A stretch of DNA of 64,000 nucleotides from Aculops lycopersici (Eukaryota; Arthropoda; Arachnida; Trombidiformes; Eriophyidae). The position numbers were made by a program, and so were the translations under genes. Numbering within the stretch: the first letter of the stretch is position 1; every line of letters starts with the position of its first letter. Location: positions 2,447,178 through 2,511,177 of the forward strand of contig WNKI01000001.1 in assembly GCA_015350385.1 (NCBI GenBank). Direction: 5' to 3'. Below are positions 12,904-25,424 of the stretch, one piece after another. The notes under the pieces were generated by a model. The model worked only from the letters and a program-made list of their open reading frames with translations. It ran no database searches and was not told the origin of the DNA.

Positions 12904-13425
12904 ATGTCCCATAAGAAGAGTAAGATGTCATCAAATCTCTCCATCTCTGGCCTACTCTTGGCTTGTATCACAATCAATCTTGTATCAGCACATCCATTAT
13001 CCAGAAGAGAAAGGCAAACGCTTTCCAGAGAGCTCGGCACCGGGTTAACCGGAACAGGAACCAGTTTTAGCTCACTGCACGATCAATACGGGTCTGGTTA
13101 CTACCCACAACAGCAGACAATGTTCGAGGGCCAGCGAGCTTATGATCCGGAGTATAGTGGAATTGGAATTACTACGATCGGCAATGGCGGCTATAAAAAT
13201 CGCATGGGATTCAATGGAATAGGAGTAGAGTATGATCCGCCATTGACAACTCCGTTGTATGGAGGTTATCAAGACACAATGATAGACAATGGACTCAATG
13301 GTCGCATGAATTGGAGGGGGTTTGGTGCAGGTAAGAATCCATACACTTACGGCGGCAGCTACGGAACAAAAGGAGGTTACGATGGTATCAAGGGTGGACA
13401 TGGGCGCGGATATGGCAGCTACTGA
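12904..13425 (+). CDS. Small secreted glycine/tyrosine-rich protein
   Basis: A 173-residue single-exon protein of unknown function. Residues ~12-30 form a signal peptide (LSISGLLLACITINLVSA), followed by a basic RRERQ site that could be a processing point. The rest is rich in Gly, Tyr, Asn and Thr with short motifs such as YGGYQ, YGGSYG and GGHGRGYGSY at the C-terminus. Such composition is common among arthropod cuticle, silk-like or salivary secreted proteins, but no family motif (for example the chitin-binding RR consensus) is visible. Two in-frame ATGs lie at 12904 and 12925; either retains the signal peptide. A TATA-like box lies about 160 bp upstream. Confidence 0.7.
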   Translation: MSHKKSKMSSNLSISGLLLACITINLVSAHPLSRRERQTLSRELGTGLTGTGTSFSSLHDQYGSGYYPQQQTMFEGQRAYDPEYSGIGITTIGNGGYKNRMGFNGIGVEYDPPLTTPLYGGYQDTMIDNGLNGRMNWRGFGAGKNPYTYGGSYGTKGGYDGIKGGHGRGYGSY

Positions 13426-13666
13426 ATGCCAAACTCTATCTAGTTGTCTATCCAGCTAGTTGCTAGACCAGACTAACATTGAATGGTTCTCGTGGCAGTA
13501 GTTGTATGTTGAAAATAGAATCGTCCGTTAGATTGTCATAATTTTGCTGTGTTCTAGTCTATTGTTTGTTAGAACCATTTAGAGAACCTCAAAGAGAAAC
13601 CTCAGAAATCTCGAATAAACTTTGGCTTGTTTTGGATGACACTCTACTAGCTAACTCAACTTCAAG

Positions 13667-14075
13667 ATGAACTCCCTCTATCTTGGTACAATTTTATGCA
13701 TAATAGTTGTCTCTGTCCAAGCTTGGGAAGATATGAAAGATGATTATGATGAGATAAACAAGAAAGTCAATCAATTGAAACCGAGTATCGGGGTAATTCA
13801 ACCCGGAATATGCTCTCTATGGAGCTTGCAGTGATTTTTCCATTGCGGACGATGGCGAAGAGGATGATACTTATACCGAAAAGGCAGAGGTGTGAGAACA
13901 GTTCTGCTCGATGCAGATTGCCCAGTGTGACAAAGAGGATATAATGTATTCCAACTACGAGACATCGGAGGGTCATGAGGAAGTTAGATTAGCGGTTTTA
14001 GGAATGATGCGTAAATATACAATCCTTTGCGAGCTAGACTATAATGCTTTCGAGGACAGGGCAACGCTGTGCTAG
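13667..14075 (+). pseudogene. Broken small secreted-protein gene
   Basis: From ATG 13667 a signal peptide is read (SLYLGTILCIIVVSVQAW) followed by a charged stretch; this frame ends at a TGA at 13832. The adjacent frame from about 13797 continues a Cys-containing acidic polypeptide with one internal TGA at 13893 and ends at TAG 14073. It includes segments such as YALYGACSDF, EQFCSMQIAQCDKED and KYTILCELDYNAF. A single +1 shift near 13797-13809 plus the TGA therefore break what looks like one ~130-residue secreted Cys protein. An unrecognised intron or sequencing errors could also explain it. It lies directly downstream of another secreted-protein gene, which may indicate a local cluster. Confidence 0.5.
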
Positions 14076-14191
14076 TTTCAGATTCAATTCTAGTTATTAA
14101 TTAAATTATATCTATCCATCTGATCAAGTTTGAAATTTATAAATACTTGATCCTCCTTTTAGATCTCACTAATGGTGATTGTAAATTTAAA

Positions 14192-14953
14192 CTAGTTGCG
14201 ACTCTTGCACCATAAAAAGAATAACATTAAACCTGTGGCGAAAATTGCCGGTTTTATCAGGTCCGAAGGCAAATTTTGCTGTTCGGTACTATCCTCCAAC
14301 GGGTCACCTGCTGAGACATCTAATACATAACGATTCTTCGATGCATATCGCGACATAAATCTCTTGAGCGGATCACTTAATCTTATATGATTCTTGAGTC
14401 CATTATCCTTGTACTTGCCACAAACAAGCCGTTTGAGATAATTGTAGAGAACAATATCAGCTGGTGCATAAGCCTCAGTTCCCAGTAGTGTACCTTGATT
14501 TGGACTAGACCGCTCCAAGTGGTCTGATAGGAATACTAAAGCTTTCTTTAAACCTGCGATAGATTTCTCGAAATCTAAACTTTGTTGATTATCAAAACAT
14601 AGCTCTCTTACGCGTTTCATGGCGTGCAAATAGACAAAGTTTGCTCGGAAAAATTTGTCAATAATAGTCTGGTATCGTTCCATTTTGCACAATTCATTCT
14701 TGGCTAGCTGATAATTATTTTCAAATTCTAATAGCAGTAATATGAGAGCTGGCTGAAATCTTCGATGTAACCAAGAGCAAAGGACCTCAGAGTCCAGATT
14801 GTTCAACTGGTCGCGCGCATCGTAATCCACTAGGTAGTCGGGTTGTTCGGCGCTTTTTATATATAATAGTCGGTCTATTTCATCATCACATTCCTGGTCT
14901 GTGGGCTTGGGTCGACCACTTAGGTCATATATGAATTTGGATAAGAATATCAT
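14192..14953 (-). CDS. Metaxin-like mitochondrial outer-membrane protein
   Basis: A 253-residue single-exon protein. The middle resembles the C-terminal helical half of the GST-like fold of metaxins: an FLSDHLERS...LLGTEAYAPADIVLYNYLKRLV segment sits where metaxin/SAM family members have F(F)GDxPsxlDAxvFgyL. The last ~20 residues are hydrophobic (AIFATGLMLFFLWCKSRN) with a basic tip, as expected for a tail anchor in the outer mitochondrial membrane. Metaxins help insert beta-barrel proteins (SAM complex) and support mitochondrial transport. The N-terminal thioredoxin-like half appears short or diverged, since full-length metaxin-1 is ~315 residues. The similarity is modest and the call is inferred. 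It is head-to-head with the gene at 15271 across a 317-bp shared promoter. Confidence 0.5.
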   Translation of the reverse strand: MIFLSKFIYDLSGRPKPTDQECDDEIDRLLYIKSAEQPDYLVDYDARDQLNNLDSEVLCSWLHRRFQPALILLLLEFENNYQLAKNELCKMERYQTIIDKFFRANFVYLHAMKRVRELCFDNQQSLDFEKSIAGLKKALVFLSDHLERSSPNQGTLLGTEAYAPADIVLYNYLKRLVCGKYKDNGLKNHIRLSDPLKRFMSRYASKNRYVLDVSAGDPLEDSTEQQNLPSDLIKPAIFATGLMLFFLWCKSRN

Positions 14954-15155
14954 GATGGTTTGTTACGATCTGAATTCGTTTGATAATAACAACAATGTGC
15001 GCGCCTGTCAACGTGATTTCTCCAACGCGAAAACGCACGTTTCGACTACAGTTGTAAGCTAAAGCATTGGAAACTTGTGTCACAATCAACAGCAACAACT
15101 ACAACAACACAAATTTGTCCACTCCCTTCTATTTGTTCAGAGGACGAACTTTTTT

Positions 15156-15161
15156 CACGTG
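15156..15161. promoter_or_regulatory. E-box (CACGTG) in a bidirectional promoter
   Basis: A palindromic CACGTG lies in the 317-bp space between the divergent genes at 14953 (-) and 15271 (+). Such sites bind bHLH factors of the Myc/USF/TFEB type. Function here is inference from position only. Confidence 0.3.
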
Positions 15162-15270
15162 CAGCGACTTCATGTGACCAGTTGATGATTTTCACCTGTT
15201 GTATCGAATACTCGAACTTAGTTATATAATTAATCTAATCTAATCAACTATAGTAAATAAGAAAAGCAAA

Positions 15271-15909
15271 ATGTCCAAGAATCCAGATTTAGCTTCGATC
15301 CTCGATAAATTGAAGGCTGAGATACAGCAACCAGCCTACCAGGATGAGCTCAACTATCTAGTGATATCGCGTATCGGCGGAAAGATGAGCGCAGTGAGTA
15401 TCCAAAGAGCCAATCTCTTAAGAGTTTCCATAATCTTTCATATAACCTAAAAGCTAACCTATTCACATCAACATTTTCAAACACAAACTCCACAGGCAAC
15501 ACTAAACTCCTTGATAATCACAGCTACAAGAGTGGTTCCTAAAACAATTCAGATTTGTTACAAGCGTACAGAGGAGCACTCAGTGAAACCAGCTAGCTCG
15601 TGCGATTGGACCTCAACGGGTCCATCTTGGGGCCATCTAAAAGATTATTCTGATTCGAGTGAGGTTTCACCCAAAAAACCCAGTATTCAAGGACCCTCCG
15701 CCGAGACGAATCGTTTGATATATTCCAAAACTTCCACCTCAATGAACCCACAAGATCGGGTTGCCCTAGTGAAGTTTAGGTCGGAAGGTGATGCTTCGAA
15801 GGCAGCCGCAAGGCTTCGGTTGTCGAGTTGGAATTGGGGATTGGAGCAAACCTCTGATCTGAGGATGGTGGATCCGGATTTTGGATTGATAGAAAAGTGG
15901 AATAGTTAG
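15271..15909 (+). CDS. Unrecognised 178-residue protein, two exons
   Basis: Exon 1 is 15271-15393 and exon 2 is 15496-15909, with a 102-bp phase-0 intron (donor GTGAGT, acceptor CCACAG). The N-terminus reads MSKNPDLASILDKLKAEIQQ, followed by a LNYLVISRIGGKMSA segment; exon 2 continues TLNSLIITATRVVPKTIQI. The C-terminal half holds a Ser/Lys-rich stretch and ends with a Trp-containing region (LSSWNWGLEQTSDLRMVDPD). No signal peptide, membrane segment or known domain is recognised. Clean splice sites that keep the frame, and a poly(A)-type ATAAAATAAA near 16031, support a real gene. Function unknown. Confidence 0.65.
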
Positions 15910-16563
15910 CAGTGCTAATAGGGTCAACAAATCAAACTAACCCAACAATAACAATGATCTCGTTCAGAGTCAACTTATGTAATAACTACGACTTCCATAG
16001 CCAATATCTATTGACCTATCATATCACACGATAAAATAAAGTGAACCCAGTTCCTTGATTGGAATTGAAAAGGAAAGAAAAACAGAGTCGAGTCTAATTA
16101 TTACAATCGGTTTTAATTAATGTTCAAGATAGATTTCTATATCTAAATGTGTAATAAGTTGTATATTCTTTGTGTCCTCTAGAACCACCTGTGTCATTAG
16201 ACTTCGTTAGATTTCCAATCTAGACTGACTGATCATAACCAAATCTTGCAACGTTAACAAAGACGACGACAGATGGTAAAAAGAATGCTAACGCCACTTG
16301 AAATTGAATATAACCAGTACAGGATCCAGGTAAGCTGATCTAATTTAGTCCTATTGCACCTAATGATTCACTTTTGTTCGAGGTTTTTTGTTCTTGTTCT
16401 TGATGATGATGTTCGCAGATATTTATCATAATTATTAGGTAATTCTTTGATGCGATGAATGGTATAATGTACTTGTTGTGTCTCTCTTGTTTCCTTTTCT
16501 CTTATTTGCTTAGTTGCTCTCTATAATCTAACTCTATGGACATTTATGAATATTATAATATTA
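15910..16563. other. Non-coding interval between convergent genes
   Basis: This holds the 3' UTRs of the unrecognised two-exon gene and of the fatty acid synthase, which converge here. AATAAA-type signals are seen near 16034, and the strand-reverse region near 16500-16560 is AT-rich. Nothing else is recognised. Confidence 0.5.
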
Positions 16564-19500
16564 TTATTCCAAATTTGGACAAATAATATCTTGTAATAGT
16601 GAACTCACTTGATCAACATTATCATCCAAGAAACTCTCGTGGTTGCCCTTAATCTGACAGGAATTAACTCTGCCTGAGCAAATCTTTGATAGACCATAAT
16701 CCTCGTCTACAACCTTGGATCCAGTAAAAACTTCTGTTGCTCTTATTAGTGTTAAATCGGTCTCTAATTTAACCGTTGGCTTTGTTTGATAGTTAGTCAT
16801 AATCTGGAATTTACGACAGTATGATTCAATCGCCGAACCGATACGCTCGATTTCCTTTTGTTCCTTTAAACCTAGTGACTTGGCCAACAATTCCGAGGCA
16901 AACTTGTGCTTCAATTCATTTGTTGAATTGAGTAATATGCGACTCTTTAAATCTGCATAATCAAATTTTGAATGTTGCATTAAGAATACAGTCATAAGCT
17001 CGGCTACTTTAGCGTTTTCATCTTGTGATTCGATAATATTTGTCAGATAACGGACTCCGATATTGATTTGATCCGGCGAACCATCTAATAGGACCAACTT
17101 TCCTGGATTCAATGGTGGCGAAAGCTTATTATCTTGAACATGAACCATCATTTCGAATGCCATCGCGGCACCAAACGAGTAACCAATGAGGTCTAGTTTG
17201 TTCAATTGTGGATAATATTGTCTAACAACTTTAACATGCTCCTCGACGGCCTCGTCAAATTTCTGACAGGGAGCCATTCGGCTGGTCCAGCAAATTCCAA
17301 CGCAAGGGCGTGTAAATTTCTTAACCAAAACCGAAATGCGCGCAAAGTCGCCTTGAATTGGAGGCAAGCAGAATATTGGATTACCTGACAATTTGATTCC
17401 AGTATCACCATTTAGCAGTATTAAATCGTTTGGTGGAAGCTCCAATGGAGGCTTTGAGGCATTTTGCTTGTCGACAATAAACAACCGCTCGCCCTTCTCG
17501 TTGACCTTAACTGAGATACCTGGAACTAGAGCAACAAGTTGATCGTCCGATTCGGTCTTGTAAATTAGCGCTGGATCCTGATTGATCGCCGCGCTTCCAT
17601 CGGCGGCCGCCTTGGCTCCATCTGCTGCGGCCGCCTTGGCTCCGCTTCCGATTGCTCCCTCGCCATCGCCAATCTCACGAATCCTGTTGATGGTTAGAGC
17701 ACGAATCTCTTGAACCGTAAGCACGATATCGTATTCCCTCTCGAGAGCTTGACGAATCTCCACGGCCATTAGCGAGTCGAGACCAAGCTCACCGAGGGTA
17801 CAATTTGGATCAACTGAAGCTGGATCCTTGATACCCAAAACGTGCAATATAGTCTTGACAAGGTCTCCCTTCTTGCCGGCACTGAACGATCTCCTATCGG
17901 CTTGCAAAATCGACAAGCAAGTGGAGAAGGGCGAGGCTAGGAATTTGGATAGTGTTGCGAAACAGGATGGCATTCTCTGTGGTATTGTGCCACCAATAAT
18001 CGCCTCGTTTCCGCCCAAATTCTCAAAGGCAACACCAACATCTCCAATTGCTCCCCATTGGATGGCAAGACCGTGGAGTCCGTCGCGACGACGCGCCTCA
18101 CAAATGCGCTCCATGACCGAGTTGGCGTAGCCGTAGTTTGCCTGACCAGCGTTACCCTTACCACAGGAAACCGAGCTAAAGGCTACAAAGAGCTCCAAAT
18201 CGGGCACCAACTTTCTGGTGGCGCGATCCAAGGCAGCAACTCCCTTCGATTTGGGCAAGCAAACGGCCTCAAAGTCCTCGATTGTTGCATTCTCAAACAG
18301 GGAATCCTTTAGAACCATGGCTAGGTTGAAAATACCGCCAAGTGGCGCCAGAGATTCAGCTTCCTGAATTAACTTTTCGGCTCCCTCGTCGGTGGTATTG
18401 TCGACCGTTGAAACTAGGACGTTGCATCCATTCTCACGCAATCTATCCACCACCAATCCCTGGTATCCAGATTTAACTCCCGAGCGCGAGGTTAGCACCA
18501 AGTGGCGCGCCCCATTGGCTCCCATCCATTTGCTTAGCTCCAAACCAAAACCACCCAAACCTCCGGTGATAATGTAACTCTTTCTTGGATTAAACATGGT
18601 CCTCGGTTGTGCCTCCATGATCATTGGACATGGTTTAACTTCCTTGTAAATTTTCTCTCCCTTCGCATTGACAGATCCATCGTATTCCTCGTCGCGCACC
18701 TTGATAATAACCTTACCAATGTGCTTACCTGAGGCCATATACCTGAAGGCATCCTCCACTTGCGTTTTGTCGAACACCGTACGTTTAATTGGCTTTATGT
18801 ATCCCTCGGCGAGACCCTTCTCAATTTCCGCAATCATGGCGCGCAATTGTGCCTCGAAGGCCGGGGTCACGGTTGGTGTATCAAATAGTTTGTCCAATAG
18901 AATTCCGTGGAACGTCTTGTTGGTATCTAAGAGCATCAACTCGACTGGGTTATTTAGAGCCATGTCATACTTTCCAATTTCTAAAAAGCGGCCACCGTCA
19001 GCCAAGCACCTAACACTGGCTTGCAATTTGTCCTCGGCCAGCGAATTGAGTACCATATCGACACCGCGACCACCGGTTGCTCGCATGACATCCGTTTCAA
19101 ATGAGCAATCGCGCGAGTTGAATATATGACCATCGGTGAGCTGGGGGAACTCCTCCTTCAAAAAGTCCCGCTTCTCCTGGTTACCGACTGTTGTGTAGAC
19201 GGTAACTCCAAAGTGCAAGCACAACCTGATTGCCGCCTGACCCACACCACCCGATCCCGAGTGGATGAGAATAGACTCACCCTTTTGCATCCTGCCTCTA
19301 AGTATCAGCGCCATAACGGCAGTTGAGTAGACAACTGGAATTGTGGCCGCCTCCTCGAGTGATAGTGTATCTGGGAGTAAAAATTTAACCGCCGCTCTTT
19401 GGTCAAAGTAGGCGGTGGTTGCAATACCACGTCCGCCCAACATACCAGCCATACGTTGACCCGAAGCAGATCTACCTGAAAACTCTAAACCTAGAATACA

Positions 19501-22500
19501 ATCGCTCAAAGCTACTGAAACTGGTAGAGCATCCAGGGGTAATCTACCTGAGGCCAACATGATGTCTCTAAAATTCAATGAAGAATAATAGATCGATATC
19601 AATCTATCGGCGTCGGCCTCGCGGTACTTGTAGGGCGACTCGTACCATCTAAACGAGGATAGATCACCGCGCGTGGCAACGTTAACGTGCGCATTGCTCG
19701 TCTTGACCTTCTGGTTTTCCAATAGCTCGCTGATGGTAAAGTGACGATAGGCTCCCAATCGACCATCCAAATCAATACAATTATATGTGAGATCTTGTTT
19801 GATCAAATTAACAAGTGGCAACTCTTGTTCAATGGATTTGACGTTAATAAACGCGCTCGACTTCACTAGCTCGCGGCGTTCCTCTCCCTCGCCCTCCTTT
19901 TCTGGCTTAATGATCTTCTCGAATTCCAAAGTTTCCTTTTCAAATTTGTTAAATGGAGACTTCTGGCGTTGGTCTAGAATCAAGCGGATCCTCTCGCCTC
20001 CAGGCTCGCGGCGCAAACAATTAACCATACCAACGACTCCATTGAAGGAGGTATCATTGGCTAGTAACCAGATATTCTTGTTCAACGAATCCGTTGTCGA
20101 TTTTGCCTTAATATCATTGAGACACTTCTTCAGTGCCTCCAACCAATCGGCGTGCTTCTCGTGCTCAATGTGAAGTAGAGTTTGGTCCTCCAGCTTGATA
20201 CTCTCGTCCAATTTCCTGAACAGCAATAAGGTGCAACCTGTTGTGTCGGTCTTCTCGCCAACAAGCTTTAGCTTGGCCTGCTGCGCTGCCTCAAGTAAAA
20301 TTTGCAACCTCTCCTCCTTTTGCTTGACCTCGTAATCGGCAACCTTGTACAAGAATTTCTCAGCCGGCGACAGTTGAGTTCTCACAAAGGCAAGCAAGAA
20401 TCCGTTAACTCGGAGAGCCTCGTGTGCTGACTCAAAAATACCTGCCAAATCCTCAACTGGCTCCTCCTCTCCCTGACTAACGCCATCCTTTGTGCTGGTG
20501 GCTTTGGCATCAACAGGTGCACCGGCGGCGGCGCCGGCGGCTGGCTTCACAACTGGCGTTGTGATTCCCTTTGCGGCCGAGTCCTTGCTGTTGCTTGTCG
20601 CCTGCTCGGCGGTTTGCAAACTAATCGCAACCGCCTGGTCCTTTTTGGTTGGGTAAAGTGAGGTGTCATTGTAGACTAGCATGTCGATATCCTGTAGTTC
20701 GCGTTGCAGTGACTTAGTGGCCGGGGTCCAATTGTACAATTTGGTGTCCTGAGGCAGAGTGGCACTTGGAATCGTTGATGTCGCCGGATGACCGAGGAAG
20801 TAGTTGATCGATAGATTTGGCAATATTTCACCGGTAACATTTGCAATGGCATCATACTTGATACCATAACCTGGATTCAATTCTAATAACTTAATCTTTT
20901 GCGAGGGCGTATTCTCAAAGGCAATCTCCAATAGAGGCCTCAAAAATCTTTCGCGTGCAAAAGCCGAGGACATGATATCGAATCCAAGTTTTGATTGCAG
21001 TGCCTCGAATTCGGTTCTAACAACGCGTTCAAATTGCTTTTGCAACTCCTTAATATCCTTCAATTGTGGGTTTGGCTTGCGCTCGCGCGAGGGTCCATTC
21101 TTGGCCACCTGTTTGTCGTTGGCTGCTGGCGCAGCGGCAACCTGTTGCTTCGGATCGGCCTCCTCCTCGGCGGCCTCGAGTCCGCCGCGCAAAACTTCCG
21201 GTTCCTCGGGTTGCTCCTGTGAGGCGAGAATCTTGTCCAAAATTTGGAGCAAAATGTGGTGCTCGCTTGTTTCGTTTTCGTTCAAATACTTGTTCAAATT
21301 GACATCATCCACAACGTTGAATCCATTCATCACGGCAACAATCTGCGATTTGGATTGCTGTAAGTTGCTTAGAATTTTGAATGCAGCAGTTGAGCACATT
21401 TCCATGTACTGCTCCACCTTTAAATTCCATGGCTCCGCCAGCTTGTCAGTGATTTGTCTCTCAACATTTGGTACAAATTGGTACGATTCCAGGACGGGCT
21501 CCTGTTGGAGTCTACGTGGCGCCGGCGAGGCGCCAACACCACGCATCTCAATGCCATCGGTAACAATGATTCCAGTTTCAAGCTCGCAATAGGCGTCCAA
21601 GATGCATGGCTCCTCCTTGGCGGCCGCAGCGTCCACCTTGTCCTGTAGCATCTTGGGATTTATACGCATATACTCAAATTTGGTGGGCAAAAAGAGGGCC
21701 GAGGTCTTCTTACAGATGGCCAAGAAGAGAGATTGTAGTACGGAATCTGAGAATGGAACAAACCGTCCGGTCCATTTAACTTGCACGTGAAGTCCGTCAC
21801 TCGAAGCCTGGACAATGTTTCGGAACGACTCGCCGTAATCGTAACCGCAAACACGGAATTGCTTGTACACATCGTCCGACTTCAAGCTCATTTCCTTGTT
21901 CTGATAATCGGGATTGTGGCGAATGTGCTCGTATTGCAAACCATTGGGATTAATGGTGGGCTCTGAAATGTATCCATCGGCCACAACGGATCCTCCCTCG
22001 CGCACCTCAAACTGACCCGTTGCCTCCTCGATACGAACCAATAGCTCAACAGGTGCCGAGCCCAAGATGGTTGCCCGATAGAGTCTAACGTTGTTAAATT
22101 CGACCGGCACTAGGACAGCCTCACCAGTGGACCTAATTTGCGCGTCTCCAACCTTGTCCTTTGTTAGTGAAAATGAGCGCCAAACCAGATACAAGTATCC
22201 GGTTGCCGGAAAGAGAATACGCCCATCGACACAATGGCCGGCCAGGTATTTGTCCGACTCGTCAATCAAGTCAAACTTAACCCTGGCCTCGCAAGGTGGT
22301 CGCCGGAAACACTCGGGGTACTTGGCAACGAGAAACTTTTGATCGTGGTTCCACTTGAAGATCGACGAGACACTTCCCGTTCCCTTTGCAACGGGAAACT
22401 CGACCTTTGGATATAAGTTGGCCAACTTTAGAGACTGTCCATGTTGATAGAGGGATCCCAATCCAGTTAACACAGACTTGACGCTTCCATCCATGCGCTT

Positions 22501-25424
22501 CATGAATGTGACGTAGTTCAATTTGGTCAAATACTTTTGCTTCAATATTGGATGAAACAATCCGTGCGGTCCAATCTCGGCAATAATACTATTGTCCGCG
22601 TTAACATTGTTCAATGCATCCTTAAATAGAACAGGCGAGCACAGGTTGTCGACGTAGTATTGGGCATTGATCTCGAAGGATTGATTGACAGGTGTCTCGG
22701 AATCTTGCTTGTCCAATTTGTGCAAGGTTGAGAACCAATTCTTGCTCCTGAATTGGCCCTCCTTCTGTTGGGTGATGTCGTTGTTGTTGAACAATTTTTG
22801 AACCGATTGCAACATCTCCTTCTCAATGGAACGCAAGGAGCTATTGTGGAAGGCGGTCTTGACATCGGCAATGCGCCGAGCGTAGACATTCTGCTCGATT
22901 AGCATGTCCACAAAGGCGTCCACCTCCTCGCGCTCACCTGACACGGTAATGGATTCGTCTCCGTTGATGCAAGCAATCTCGAGGGATGTACTCTTTGGCT
23001 GGCCACTCGAGACAAACTGGCTGATATATTGCTCCGCTTGCTTGGCGCCCAAACTGGCCGCCGCCATGGCGCCATTGTGGAGCTTGGCCTCGTCGATGGG
23101 CTTGGCCAGATAGTAGGCCAATAGAATTGTCTCCTGGGCATTTAGTAAACCATCGGCGTAAGCACACGAAATTTCACCTATCGAGTGGCCAACAACTCCG
23201 CGCGGCTTCACCTCCAGCAACTTGAGCAAATCGATTAAACCAATCTGTACGGCCACAATACCGGTAAACAAATTGACCACATTGTCCTCGTAAACGTTTC
23301 GCGATTTGTTTGTTAGTACATCGATCAGATCCACTCCCATTGGTTCCAATGTCTTGGCCAAAAATTCAATGGTTGACCAAATTGGCTTAAATGATCTCAA
23401 GCCTGCGGCCATTCCCTTCCATTGGCAACCCAAACCCGGCAACACGTACCACAGATCGCGCTTTACATCCTGGTAATGCGATCGTTTTGCAACGTACTCG
23501 CCCAAACACTTGTCGTCCTTAATGGCTGCGGCTAGTAGCGATTGTGGGGTTGGCTGCGGGTCGCTTGTTGCCTGAATGCTCGAGGCAATCTCGTTCAAAT
23601 CATTGTCCACTAGCAGGTAGCCGCGGTAGTTCATCATTCGATCAATTGGTCCCTCGCTAATGGAATCCAAGAGCGCCAGGTAACCTTGAGTCAATAATCT
23701 CTTTCCATCCTCCTTCTTCGTCTTGAACTCCTCAAATGCGTGCTCAATTGCCTCCTGCGATCTACCAAATAGGGTAATCAAACGAGGGAATTCGGGTGCA
23801 ATATTGTAATCCAAAGCGGGATCCATCTTTCTCGTGTGGGTCTTGAAGATTCCATGCACATTAACACCACCAAAACCATAGCAATTCATGGGAATTAAAT
23901 TGTGCTTAAAGGGAATATTCTGGTCAACTGGCTTTAGGTAACCCTCAACAAGTGGTTGAATGTTTGGATTTGGTGTCTTGTAATGCAAATTCATTGGCAA
24001 CAACTCATTCTCGAAGGTACAAATAACCTTTGCCAGCGAGCACAAGCCACTAACACCCTCGGCGTGGCCCAAATTTGACTTGACACTACCAATCAACAAT
24101 GGTTGATCACGTTTCTCGCAATAAACCTTTGCAATGGCCCGAGCCTCCTCGGGATCTCCAGCCGGAGTTCCAGTTCCGTGCGCCTCAACGTAAACAATTT
24201 GCCTTGGATCCACGCCGGCCTCCTCAATTGCATCATTCATTAGATTCTCCTGAACCTGCGACGACGGATAGGTGATACCCTCAACCTTGAAGCCGTCGTT
24301 GTTACACTTTGTATGCACAATTGCCGCGTAGGATCGTTTTGCTAAATCGGCTCGTTGCAAGACAACCGAGACACAGGCCTCTGTTTTTGCATAACCGTCC
24401 GCCGAGGCGTCAAGGAACTTGGAACTTCCGGTTGGCGACAACATCTGAAGCAACAAAAACTGATAAGCTGTACCCGGCCTAACCGAAATGTTAACTCCAC
24501 ATACAATTGCCGTATCAATGAGACCTGCTTTCAAATTAACCATCGCTTGATGGAAGGCTGCGAAGGAGGAGGCGCAGGCGGCATCGTAGCTACCCACCAC
24601 CCCCCGAATGTCGAAGTAACTTGTGACTGCAGTTAATAATTGAGACTGATATCCGGTTGTCTTGTAATTAGGCTTCTCACTAAACTCACAATCCGTTTCA
24701 TTTGTATGAAAGCCAAAGAATACGCCGACGTTTTTGCTTCCTCGAACTTGGGCTGGATTTAAGCCAGCGTCTAGCATGGACTCATACACAACTTCGTACA
24801 AATTTCTCAGCTGGTGGTCGGTATAATCGGCCGTCTCTTTGGTGATACCGAAGAATTCATTGTCGAATCTGGAGATATCCTTGATTCTGGCCGCCTTTTT
24901 AGGTAGATCCCAGAGACCTGGTAAATTAGTCGGGGCGTTGAGAGTGGGAGTTAGTTTTTGGTTTGTCCGTTTCTATAGAGCAAATCAAAAATTTAAAACA
25001 GTCAACAGGTGGTTCCAGGAGCTCGATCGACAAGCAGATCGCTTGATTTTTTTGCGAAAGAAACAAAGAGGAAAATATCAATTATAATCTCCTCTCTTCG
25101 GAAGATGGATTAAAATACAAAATAACGACAAACTAGTCTCAGAAATCAAAACTCACCTAGCGGCCAGCGTTTGTCGTCGGGACCCAACACCATGTCGCGT
25201 CCATTGAGCAAATTATCCCACAACTCGTTCAGGTTGTCTGCGTTCGGAAATCGGCCCGCAATTCCGGATACAACAAACCCCGAATCGGGAATCTGCGCCG
25301 GGGCCATGTTTAGGTAATAATCGGCAAGTTCGTGTAGAGTTTTGTCACTAAACTGCTTGACTGGTTCCTCGCTTCCCGTTGCGGCAGCGTCGGCGCCATT
25401 TTGGTCTGGTGTCGTCGTTGTCAT
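16564..25424 (-). CDS. FASN: Type I fatty acid synthase (multifunctional, animal type)
   Basis: Exon 1 is 25424-25157 and exon 2 is 24917-16564; the 239-bp intron joins KRWPLG to LWDLPKKAARIKD, giving 2,873 residues. Domains in order: ketosynthase (Cys ~204 in DAACASSF, HGTGTPAGDP with His ~336, KSNLGHAEG with His ~374); malonyl/acetyl transferase (GHSIGE, Ser ~668); dehydratase (AGHCVDGRILFPATGYL, His ~984); pseudo-methyltransferase region; enoyl reductase (HSGSGGVGQAA ~1970); ketoreductase (TGGLGGFG ~2209); acyl carrier (LGLDSLMA, phosphopantetheine Ser ~2469); thioesterase (LIGYSFGAAMAFE, Ser ~2670). It makes long-chain fatty acids from malonyl-CoA in the cytosol. It exceeds the usual ~2,500 residues through Ala/Glu/Lys-rich inserts flanking the methyltransferase-like part and around the carrier domain. 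All catalytic residues appear intact. Confidence 0.95.
24918..25156 (-). other. Intron of the fatty acid synthase gene
   Basis: A phase-1 intron on the minus strand with donor GTGAGTTTTG and an acceptor ending TTTACCAG. Removing it joins the ketosynthase N-terminal segment in frame, where all animal fatty acid synthases are continuous. It is the only intron seen in this 8.6-kb coding sequence. Confidence 0.85.
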
